Source: Puffinus mauretanicus
Lineage: Eukaryota; Chordata; Aves; Procellariiformes; Procellariidae
NCBI GenBank assembly: GCA_023333565.1
Contig: JAJKFH010003173.1
Coordinates: forward strand, 1,550,001-1,614,000
Reading direction: 5' to 3'
DNA: 64,000 nucleotides
Shown here: in pieces, positions 39,401 to 51,400 of the stretch
Layout of the letters: every line of letters starts with the position of its first letter
Numbering within the stretch: position 1 is the stretch's first letter
Position numbers and translations under genes: made by a program
Notes under the pieces: model-generated
Databases searched by the model: none
Seen by the model: only the letters and a program-made list of their open reading frames with translations
Told to the model about the DNA's origin: nothing

Positions 39401-42400
39401 TAAGGAATTTTCCTTATTACAGCGGAATACTGTACTCTGAAAAGCCATTCCTACATGAAACCACGTCACACCGCTGCCTCCCATACTCTGGGCTGAAAGA
39501 GTTGCTTCCGAACAACCCCCACACCCCCTTTTTCTCCTTTTTTTTTTTTTTTTTTTTGCAGAATTCTGTGCTGATCCAGTTGAATCTTGGGCTTCAGGCA
39601 CTCAATCCCAACAAACCAAGCAATTTTATGGCTGAGAGCATTCATTCTTGTTGTGAAGCCAGCTACGTTTGCCCTCATTGAAGGAGTCGCATGTGAAATG
39701 GGTTTCAGAAGGTGGCAAGACCTACCAGCAAGTAGTGAAGTCCTGTAAAATATTGGAAGTAACGTTCTGTAATTCTGCTCATAGTTTTAATGCTCTGCAC
39801 GACAGCTTTGTGCTGGCGACTTCCCCCAATAGCCTTTTCCAAAGTGCTGTGATTTATCTCTAGGAAAAACTGACTGGAGGGATCAGAGTCAGATGAACGA
39901 CCTGGAGTGTAAAAGTGCTGTTACCTTGTTCCTGGCTGACCTGAATTCACACTGCAGCAAAATAAAGACGAGCATTCTGGTGTAGTGAAAGACCACAAAA
40001 GCATACAGGAAACCAGAAACAAAATGCAGTAACAATGGACTACTTTCACACATTAAAAAGGGCCAAATGCATCCTATTCTTTGCCCAATCTATACGCAGG
40101 AGTGACATTTTTAGCCTGTAACATATGTTGTAAAATTACTCCAGCTGTAGCCTTTGGTATTCAGTACATCATCCTGGGCAACAGACTGATCACATCATTA
40201 TATCTGACCAGGTACAAAGTGTTAGCAGCGTAACAGAAACCATCCACTGCAATTACAGGTGGGGGGAATTAAATCTCTAACTCAGAAGCAGATTTATGTA
40301 CTGCTAACTCAGATAACAGCACCACACAAATTATTTCACTCCCTCTCCCTTCCCCCATTCCACTTGTTCTAAAAATAAGCAGGTAGGAAAACCGGGAGAT
40401 TTCATTTCCCCAATGAGAAATCAGAAAGTATCATTTCACAACTGGCCTCTGTGTCCTTTAACTTTTGGGAAAACAGTAAAAACTCAACATTACTATTGCC
40501 TAAGGCACCTAAGGCAGAGGAAGACACAGTGGGTAAGGATGCAAGTGTGAGAGCAGGGATATAGCATGTACTTACCAACTCTGCTCCTCAGTGACAATTT
40601 TACTTATGGCATTTGTATATTTACGTGTTTACACTGTTATGGAGAAGTATTTTTACAAATGCCCAGCATTTTTGCCAGTGCATTTTTTTCAAGTGCGTGG
40701 CTTTTCCATGTGTGGTGTATTTTCAGATTTTTCATACCCTGGTACCAATGCAGCAATAAGACATACTGCAGCTGTAAAGTAGGTCATCTTATGCATGGAC
40801 CCCTTAAGAGAATTAATAATTCTTCTTCCTTGATTACTGCAAGGCTTTTAACCAACTCATTGTGAATTTTTCATTTCACACCAAACACTGTGCAGTGTAC
40901 TAGTAGATAAACTGTTTTTTTCCACGATCAAAGGTATTAAACAGGAAGCAAATTTCAAATCCTCAGTTTTGTTTTCTTCATTCTTTACAGGGTTTTCTCC
41001 CCATAAATATCATAACTGAATTTGATACAATAGTGTAAAGGAATGCTACGCTCTCAGAACAGGCTCTGTAGGGCAACCACCCCTCCCTGTCCCGACTACT
41101 CTACACTGAGAGGACACGTCTACCTGAATGAGCCAGAAAGCAGGGCAGGAGAGGGTTACTGCTCCGAGCATCTCCAGTGAGCCTTCCAGTTAGCACTGCT
41201 GCAAAGAGCCCCAGGTTAAAAATAGAGCAGAAGATGTATGTTTTAAATGCAGTAGGACCAATGCTGCATGAAAGGTACATGTACAGCAAGGCAGGCAGAT
41301 GCTGAGAAGGTACCTGGCCTTGTTTAGAGAGATAGCTCTAGAAAGCAGCGATAACAGCCACTGCCTGTCCTGAGGCCCCTCTAGACACAGGAACTTATGC
41401 ATATGCAGAATAAATCTGCCTTTCTGCCTATTAACAGTTTCCAATTACTTCACAATTTTGTTATGTAAAAATCTGTCAAGTTGAAAAAAAAAAAAAATCC
41501 ATTTGTTCAGAAACTACTCAAAGTGACTGAGGCTTCCACAGTCCATTCTTTTAAAAGGGAGAAAAGGGGGAATCAAAAGGGGAATCAGCTCAAATGGAAG
41601 AATATTTTGAATATACGTGTATAAATATATAAACAAAAGGGCCACGCTGAAGGAGGATAAGAAGGAAGAAATCAAAGGAGTGCTCTCTACAAAAGTAGAT
41701 GGAGGAATGAAAAGGAGCGTGCACGAGAACAGGCGCTGACATCAAAGCAGGACGGTCTTCCAGGAGAGGGAGAGGTGACCAGAATAGCAACGCCAGGTTG
41801 GCACACGGGCTTTCAACTTCAACCTTGTACGAACCCCAGGGCTAAATCATTAACTGTTGGACAAATAAGAAAATATTACCTCCTTCCCAAGGTGTAACAA
41901 TTTGTTGTTAGGACAATTCCACCAGTTCCCTCGCAGTTTTACTTGCTCGAGAGAGCGGTTATTTAATTCACCATTTATCTTCCTTTTCTTCTGTAGTAGC
42001 ACAGAATTGCACTGACACCATTCCTGGGGCCAGCAGTGCCGCTGAAGCCAAACGCCAGATTCCCACCGATGCCAACGGGATTCATCTGCAAGACTGCTAT
42101 AGCAGCAAGCCCCTTATTGACAACATCTTTTACTGAAACTTAAAAGTGTTTCCTCAGGACCAACCAAAACAAAGGGCACAGAAAGAGTACAGTGTTCAAA
42201 GAATACCTATACTTTAGGTTGCAAGTTTCCAGTAGGATATAAAACCATGTTTGGTGCAAACAGCCCAGCGCTCAGACATGTAAAGGTTTTGCAGGGAGAG
42301 CGAACCAAGGAAGTAAACAAATCCAAGAGGCAGGAAGAAACGGGGCTGACACACACTGTACATCCAGCACCACTTCAGTGCTGACTTTGGCAGCAAACAC

Positions 42401-45400
42401 AGCTTCCCTTATCAGCAAAGATACGTTTGAAGTGGCTGGCAAGCTTCCATCTAACACTCAAACAAATAAGACCCTCCACATGGCAACACAGCCCTGGAGA
42501 GGGATCTCTTCATCATAAGACACGAACAGAAAAACTGCATGAGACAAAGCCACAGACCATGCAGCTTCCCATGACACTGTGAATCCAAACACTGCAAACA
42601 TAAACCCTCTGAAAACCTGTGTGCAATGCAGGCACCACCGCTGGAATTTCAGAAGTTCACCGATTTCAAGACAGACCCGTCCAAGCTCCACCGTCAGCAC
42701 TGCTGTGCCCTTCGTGTAACTGGTCCGAGGGGTCCAAGAGTGAACACGCGAGAATCAGTCTCAGCCTGAGGATTCTCCACCACAGCTGGAAGAAACAAAC
42801 CCCATATTGCCACCACTACTGATGCTCTTCCAGACAGAGAGAGACCTGGTTTGCCCACCTCAGGCTCCATGCTGCTCCAGCTGCAACACAGCCAGTTCCC
42901 ACCCCGCTTCCCTCCGCATCTCCGCTGCCCTTGAGGATGTGTTTCCTTCCCAGCGCAGACCTTATCACATCCATCCAGGCCCTTTGCAGCCTTAAAGCTG
43001 GATTATAGCTGCGTGCGGTACTTGGATCTCTCTCGTTTGAAATAGCTCACCACTTCAGACAGTGCAAGATACAGCAACTCAAGAGTTTAGCCACAAAAGG
43101 GATCTTAAGTACATCCTTTTTACCCTGTCTGTCCTTCCTAGCTCACCTGCTCAATCTCAGCATGATACAAAGCACTGATTCGAAAAAGCCCTAAATTATA
43201 AATGGCCCCAGAAAAGGATCTCATGCCTCAGGATTTTACTTCAACAACCCTCAGCAAATGAGGATCTCTATATCACTATCCTCTCCATATTTCATAGCAT
43301 TATTTACAACCCAGCGAGTAGTTCTTAAATGTAAGTTACTAGAGCACCTGCAATCAGACACATGTGTAACTTCTTTTAGAAGGTATTTTCCAAACAGAAG
43401 TGTAAAAAATAATGTTCCTCAGACTTTCAAATCATAAAGTGTCCCTGTTTTTGACACAGATTCCCTGTGTAGCATGAGACAGAGAGCTCCCAAACCAGCA
43501 GCAAGATCGGCAGCACAATTCCAACAGCTACAATTTCCATTGGAAAACAGTAAAACCCAAGCTCTTGTGTTAACCAAACCTGAGTGCCCTAACAGCATCA
43601 CAGCTAAGGCTCTTCCTCCTGCAGGCTGCATTTCATTAAACTGCAGTGCATTTTAGCTTGACTGTACTGCATGCATTAGACCAGCCAGGACATAGTGTAG
43701 AATCAGTGAATGAGCTGGAATGACCGCATGGCACAAGAGAGGCGGGAAACTCGGGTCTCAGAAGTAATACAGCCAGTTATTTCACTGATGTAGCCTGGCT
43801 ACGTAGATCTGTGGAAAGCTACATAAATCTGCTGAGATGTAGCACCGCACTAATTCAACTATGCCATTCAGAGCTTGTTCACATTTGGTTTTTGATTGGG
43901 ACCTCTGAATTTGCCTTCCACAACTTCATGGAAAGTTTTGCAGCATGGCACAGTAGCATTATTTTCCATGTAGCTCCTGTATAAACCACATCTGTTTCAA
44001 GACTGCTAAAAAGTGCTCAGTTTTCTGGGCTGTCACATACTATGGTTGCTCTTTTCCATTAAAAAATGGGAAAGGATGTCTCGAAAGTTTAAAAAAGGAT
44101 GGGAGAAGCTAAGGGGAGAGGGAGAAGAATGTTCTTTTAGATTCTCATTAATACGACTAATTTCCCTTTGGGCTAGCATGGTTTTAACTTCTGGTTAGAG
44201 GCACAAAAATATATGCCACTCCTAAATATCTTGCTGAGTCACCTAATTACTCCCCTTCAATACCTACAGATACCGATCAGAAAGGCATCCTGGCTTTGCC
44301 AGCGACTTGCTGAGCAACCCTGGATAAGTGACTTCATCCACTTGTCCCTGTTTTTTCATCCAGGAAAAGGTACCATTCGTCTGCTTATGGTCCAGAGATA
44401 CTCTGACAATTGTACTGCTCTTGGGATATACTGAGTACTACAAGCATGCTACATAGGGGCTTTATAAATGGATAGCATTTTTTTAAATCCATGGAATATA
44501 AAGCTGATTTGCAATATTTTAATCACACACCACATCTGTTTTCTAGCCTACAGTAGCTTTCGTACCAATTCATGCTGCTTCTTGCAGCTCAGGAAGGTAA
44601 GAGATTCTAGTGAAAAAGCACAAGTAGCGGCAGACCCAAGTTTAGTCCCAAATTTCTCTATTTATGAGCTGCTATCTTATTCAACTGTGTGACACTTTAG
44701 ATAAGACGGGATGCAATTTTTGTTTTTAACCACTCAGCACAAGTGGAATAGTAATCTAATACCTGTTTTGGCCTTCAGCCAATTTGGTATGCCTAGCAAA
44801 CAGTCAGACAAGAAGTAGTTGGAATTTAGTAACAAGTGCCTTTTTGTTTGCACAAATTAATATGGCGTTTGTGTTTAGTCTGTGAGAAAGAAACCAGAGG
44901 GGTATTTTGTTGTTGGTCGGTTATTTGTTCGTTTTTATTCAAGTCCTACTGCCCAAAATGAAACAGGGCAAAGCCATGCTTATGCAAGTGGCTGAAAATT
45001 AAGATGCTAGTTTCCAGCCAAACTGGGATAATATCAATTTCCATGTGCTTCTTTGTCGAGGCATTTTCTCAGCCACCTTCCTCAAGCACAGCCGTTGTTG
45101 AAATTCAGTGGGGAGATTACTTATCCTTTGGAAGGATTAGAGGAATTGAAGAGTAACTGCCATTCAATAATCCCGTGTAAGTACCTAATCAACCATAATG
45201 TAATTACCAGAAAGTTTTAAAAGGTCAAAAAGGCCTTAGCGTGACGTTACTTGAAAAAGAGAAGGTTCTTCCTCTGCTTGGGCAATGTCTCAAAAAAAGA
45301 AGTAAAAGAGAAACAGAATGGAACACTTTAATATATTTTTCATGCTCTGTTGCCATCCATTAAAAACTCAAGAAATACTCATAGCAAAGACCAGGAACAG

Positions 45401-48400
45401 AACAGTGCACTTGCACTTATTTTCATTCTCTTATAGAAATCAGTTGCCAACACACACAAATACCTGCTGTAAAAGAGCAAATGCATCCTGCTCTCCAGGT
45501 AACACACAACAAGATGCTGCTCCTTCAAGTGCATCTTAACATGAAACATCACACACAACATCAAGCACTGTTCATTTTCTAGCAGTCTAAACTGACTGCA
45601 TTAGATAGACTCTATCATTTAAAGCAATATAGAGATGTTAAAAAATATCTGAACGCTCTTTCCTCAAGACATTTCAAAAGACTGTCAAGACCAGAGCAAC
45701 AAGCCAACGAGGCCTCCAATTACTGCCAAGAATGGACCTAAACAGATTTTAATTTTAAAGTCACACGCTACTCACATGACTCTCTTTTAATATAACAACT
45801 GACACCACTGAAGGCAAAAAGACAAAGATGAAAGTACACTAGGAGTTCTTTATTGAAAGTATTCCTCCTCCATTTCTCTCTCAGAGACAGTGTGATTTAG
45901 GATGAGTCTCCACAAAAGTATTCTTTAGAAAGCTTGAGTCCTTCTGCAATCCCCTTCTCTAGGCCTTGCAATAGCAGAAATAACTCTCCAAGATCACGAC
46001 ACATTGCAAGGGGGTGGGCAGCGGGGGAAGAGAAATTGCTTTGAAAGTTAGAGTTGCAATGTTTTTAACATGTTAACTAGCAGATGTTACAGCCATTGAC
46101 AAATCTCTCAAGAGACTAGGCATTACCATTTAATAGGAGTTTCAAAGCTTCCGTATCGTGTTTCTTCAACTGGAAGAACAGATTCTTAATAGAAAAATAC
46201 CCTCCCACACTGTCCCACCTTTTTTTTCGAGGTGGAAATCAAGGGGAGAAAAAGAGGACAAGGCTAACAAAAGAGACCTCAGCTGCATTTTCTCCTTTTT
46301 CCAGAGAAGGACAATACATCCTTTTATTATCTGGCTTAGTAGGAATTATCCCTAATTTTTCTTTTAACAGTAGTTTCTCCTCTGCAGTGGATATAAATTT
46401 GTCTTTGGAGAGTTGTTCGTGATTCAGAGTTGAAGACTTGGAGGGTTTCTGCTTATTTAATAAAAGTTTCAAAATGCATACAAAACTGTGAGCAGGTTAA
46501 GAGGAATTTAGACCAACAAACCTCAACTGATCACTTTCAGGAAAATCTAAAATACTAAAACAAGAAAATAACTACAGAAATCAGAGGTAAGTCCAGCACA
46601 GTTATCCACAAAGAGGAAAAAAAACCCAACATGTGTTAGGCACAGCCAACAATAAATTGATCCACCAGAAGTAATAGCTAAAACTTAGTATTTTAGAAGG
46701 GCGAAACAAAAATACATGCGTTGTAGCACTCGGTTACCTTCTTGAACAGGCGCCCCGAATCTTCGCTGACCTGGACAAAGCGCGGGATGATGTTGTTAAG
46801 ATAGATGTCACTTAGGGTGGTGTGATCCCTGCTCTCCCGCTTCACTTGGTTTAGCAGGAGATTCCAGCAATTGACGGGTGATAGCACATTCTGATCCTTC
46901 CTATAAAGGACACAAAATAGAAACAAGAATTGGATAGGACTTTACCTGAAGTGGACAAAATGATTCTGTTCATGATGTTCTTTATCTATAAATGCTAGAA
47001 ACCCAGCTACAGGATGTATGGATTTGCTGAGGGAGAAGAAAGCAGACGAAGGCTATAAAATGGCTATCGCACATACAGAAAACACGCCCTCAATTACACA
47101 TGACTACATTCACATGGCCATGGGCTTTTGTCCCCCAACAAACACATCAGGCAAATGCAAGCTACAGTATGCCAAATGTAGGCTCTCATTTTTTTCTTTT
47201 GAATCCAAGATTTTGCGCATAAGTTACAGTGCCTGAGGGAGAGCGATGGCTCCAGTGTCTGACAACAGGTTTCACAGAGCTGTCTCAGCCATTGTGACTT
47301 AACCACAATAAAAAGATTTCAAGCATCCAGTTAGCTAACTAGCATCTGCATAGGAAACAAAATGTTATGTTTCATGTACAAAAACAATTATGTGCAAGCA
47401 TTTATATCTGTCCTGAGCAAAAGAGAAAGCAACATTTATACAAGCTTTATTTTCGCATCTTTGAACTTTCTCCACCTTATTATGGCTGATTCACTCTGCA
47501 CCCTGCAAATAAGCAATACAAAGGGCAAATGGGGAAATGAGATGAACCTCAGTTTATCTGGATCAACATCCCATCTACGGAAAGGAGTAAGTCATTTCTT
47601 AAGGCACCATCTCATACTAGATGAAAGCAAGGACGTTAGCAGTGATTTTGAATGGTCCTCCAGCAGCCCCACAGCAGTGTTTGGAACTGGCAGATCTAGG
47701 TGTAGTCTTAACTACACCATTTACTTCTCTCTAGATCTGTTTATCATTTGTTTACAGCACAGTAATATTTATTTAGAAAAGAGTAAGTCAGAGCTCTGGT
47801 GGAAAGCCAAAGCTCTTGTTGATTATTGTACACGATTGTATCAGGTTTCTTTCCTCTTAAAAGAAATGTCGTTTAATTTCCATTGAAAAAGGGAATATTC
47901 TGCACTTAAAAGAACAGCAATCTCTGCTGCAAGAAATGTCTGACATTGTGAAAACGTGAAAATTAAGCCATGGTAGACTTTCATTACCCTTCCCATGACA
48001 TCAAGGGTTGGATTTGTAGTGCAATATGGATAATTTTAGATAAAGAAGAATAGTTTCAGAACAGCTGATCTTGATGCTTTGTTTCTTTTCCTTAAAAAAA
48101 TGAAAAGCTCAGGAAATGACTGCAGCTTGTGATCTGGACTGCTTCAAGGTTTGGAGCATGTGTGTGTGTGTATAGTGGGAGGGGGTATAAAAAGGATTCT
48201 GGGCTTTTGGTCCTCCTGGTGTTTTGGGTTAAAAAAAAAAAAAAAAAAAAGAAAATGTGAGTAGGCATTGATTTTATTTAGAGACAATTTTTTCCTTCAT
48301 ACTCTAGTGTTCTGTATTGCAGATACTGCTGACATGCAAAGCCAGATGGAATGATCAAAATGCAGAACTGTACAAGGTTGAAACTGCCAGATGTTAAGCT

Positions 48401-51400
48401 ATATAAATCAAATAGTTGCCCCCCAATCTGCAATCAGTGCTTGTAGCATACCGTTTGTTTTGTTAATATGCCAGAGAGCTAATTAGTAACTGCGAGACCT
48501 GGCTAATAGAATTGTGAATCTACAGGTACTGACCAGGCTGCAGCCAGCCCTCGAAGGGCACACGTGCAGATAAGGAGCCATATGCTCTGACCCCTGCTGA
48601 AACAGAGATAAAAGCTGCCACCACAAGAGAAGGTAACATACACATTAAGGTTGTGTTTGGTTTTTTTTTATTTAGGTGAGATAAGAAACAACATGCAGCT
48701 TTCTTCCACTAAAAAGAGGGCAGGAGAAGGAAAGGCATCTCCAGAAAGAGCTCCTCCAAGGAGCAGTGCCAGGTCAGAGGTGTACACACCATCTCTACCA
48801 ACAAACCGTGGTTCAGGTAGAAGGCAGGACGCAAACTAAATAAGATAGTATTGTGGATGGTAGTAAAGAGAAGTTGGTTGGTTTGCTCCTTTACACCAAT
48901 GATATAAAGTACTTTATACACTGACTTAGTATTTGCCCTCTAAAGCTAGAAGAGGTACTGCAAGTGAAAATTAATCACCTATCATAAAAAGTTTGGGAAT
49001 TAAACTTAGGAACAAAAAGCTCAGACTCTGCACCAGCTGATCTTGTTCTAGCTGTTTGAAATCATGCCTCAAAACCCTTAACAGCCTGTTACTGCTTCAT
49101 CACTTTGCTGCTTCACTCTTTTCCTAAGACCAGTGCAGCCGCAGATCTCCTCTATGCAGCCAGAAGTTGTCCAGCTGCGTGCAGCCTGCTAACTTGCCTT
49201 CTCAGGCTTCTGCCCGAAGCTGCCAACCCAAAAACTCAGCTATTTTGATCCTTAGTACCTCCCATCGCATTCTCCATCTCGTTACAAATTTTTGCTATCT
49301 AAGAGCACCTGGCTGTTCATAGATGCCCCCACTGCGGTATCAGTCCAACCCCTTGAACAGCTTGAAAGAGCTGTGAGCAACAAGGACCAAGGGTGATGAC
49401 TATAGACAAGAATACATGCAAGGGACCAGAGAGCAGCATGGGTCGAGTGCCTTGCTTTCCAAAGAAAACTGAAGCACCAAATGGGAACCAGAAGAGATGC
49501 AACAGTTAACTGGACAATTCCCAGCTGTCCAGGCTGCCCTACCACAACACCCAAAGCTATTCTAAGGCAGCACATAGCACGAATACCAAGAGCCCATGAA
49601 AAGCATGGTGAGTAAAATTGCTGGTGTCTAATGGCGCCAGATGGGTTGTTGACACACTCCGTGTGGTTAGACATGAAAGGCCATCCTGCAGGAAAAAATA
49701 ATCACAACCCCACATGCTTCCAATCCGCGACCGGGATTGTCACCTTCGGGTCTGCGCAGCGAGTGCCGCACCCTGAGCTCAACCTGATGCAACCACAGCT
49801 CTGCACGCTTCAAGATTTTTTGTTTAAATTCCTTTAATTTCTTGGTGTCTGTTGGTTTCACTAACCCCTTCAGTACTTTGTTAAAATGGTCTGTCTTGGT
49901 TTTGTACAGGTTCAATGTTTTCACAGCGAGGTTTTGCAGGAAACGAGATAAAAACTCTCCTTCATGATTTGATAGTGACAATTTTCCTAGCACTGGCAAA
50001 AAGCAGATAAAGGCAGGCCTTAAGACAGAAATGAAACAGAAAAGGAAAGAGGCAGTTACTTGCTTCAAATCTTCCAAGTAACCCTTAAAACTACACACAC
50101 ATTAACTGTTAAAGCACCTCTAAAAACGCAGCATTTTCTGGGGTGGAACATGGCAACAGTTTTCACAACACAGAGCAGAAGTTATACAACTGTTTACAAC
50201 AAACCCTCTTCTATCATAACCACAAGCAGATGGCAGAGAAGCAAATTGCGATTTTCATTAACCATTTCAATTCTCAAAGGAGCTGGCAAATATACTCTGC
50301 TTCCAGTTTCATGTCACCACAGAGGAGGGATGAAAAAGGGAAGAAAAATATGCAATAGGGACCGCTGGGTAAAATCGAGAGTGAGCTCGATTTCCACACA
50401 TTCTGCAGAATGACTGGAGTCAGTATTCACCCTTAAGAAGTAAAACTGATGAGATCAGCCCAAAACTTTAGGACCTGGATATGAACTTTCCCAAAGTGCT
50501 GGCGATTTCACATTCACAACAACTGTTTGACTCAAATTTCCCCCGCAAGGAGAGGAGGAGGAGGAGGAAGATGCCAAGATCCAGGTTTATTTCAAGCACT
50601 ATTTATACTCGTTTAAAGATTGTGTGATGATAGTGAATCTGGAGAGTTTATTTAGGTTAGCCTAAATTACACCAGATCACAGCAATTGGGGGTGTTTGGG
50701 AGCAGGAAGAGGAAGTTGTGCACAGATTTTTAAGGAACCACAAAGTATGAAGCTCTGTGGTTTCTCGGGTGTTATCTTGATTGGGTCCTGTGCAACTTCC
50801 ACTTCAAAGGTTTCAGTCGATCTCAAAAGATCAGAAGGGAAGATTGAGTCCCAAGTATCTGAAACGTCTTAATTAAATTACTCATTCATACAAGGAACTC
50901 ACAGACAATCCAAGATTTATCTGCTTTAAGGCAAGCAGGAGAGAGCGACAAAGGCCAGCGACACTTAGTTGGGCATTGCAGGGTAACCCCATTCAGAGCA
51001 ACAACAGAAAAATTATCTTAAAAAACAACCTCCTCCCTCCACACTAGATTAAAAACAAAACAAAAAACCCACACCCACAAACCAGGAATAGGAATATTGG
51101 GTTTCCATAAGGAAAAGACGAAGGAATGAGTCAGATGAGAATGAAAATATTACTAAATAGAAAGAGAGAAACATTTAAATTAACACAGGCACGTCACATC
51201 ATCCGTGTGAACAGAAAACTTCTCCGACCATCCTTCCTTCGAACTGAGGTTTTTAAAGCAAGTCTCCTGCTGGTACATACAAAACCTGAGGTTTCCTGTT
51301 CCACCTCCCTGCCCCCCAAAAATATTTGGGATCTGTTTCCTAGAGGTGTGCAACAGACACTTCCAGACCTGGTACATCCCAAAATAGCGATCAAGATTCT

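Larger units (their letters stand above)
32124..46737 (-). other. SRGAP2 intron 3 (largest intron in the window)
   Basis: GT-AG intron of 14,614 nt. It holds a pyrimidine-rich stretch at about 32590-32770, homopolymers at 33387-33398 (A12), 33487-33512 (T10A16) and 39538-39557 (T20), and a GC box plus TATA-like element near 34872-34895. It also has an alternating CATG/CACA stretch near 37915-37970. Short minus-strand protein-like stretches near 38.3 kb are discussed below. No transposon is recognised. Confidence 0.88.

Noticed and set aside
46325..46460. Lysine-rich minus-strand stretch ([19 protein letters not shown]) close to exon 3
   Set aside because: Looks protein-like but has only a weak acceptor and no convincing donor; short and in AT-rich DNA where Lys codons are frequent.
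47362..47886. Longest open frame of the window, 174 codons on the plus strand
   Set aside because: No family motif, mixed composition, and no promoter or splice context. By rough estimate such a length is expected about once by chance in this much AT-rich DNA.
49282..49674. 130-codon minus-strand open frame next to the lysine-rich one
   Set aside because: Trp-, Ser- and Cys-rich chance-like translation with no motif and no exon borders.
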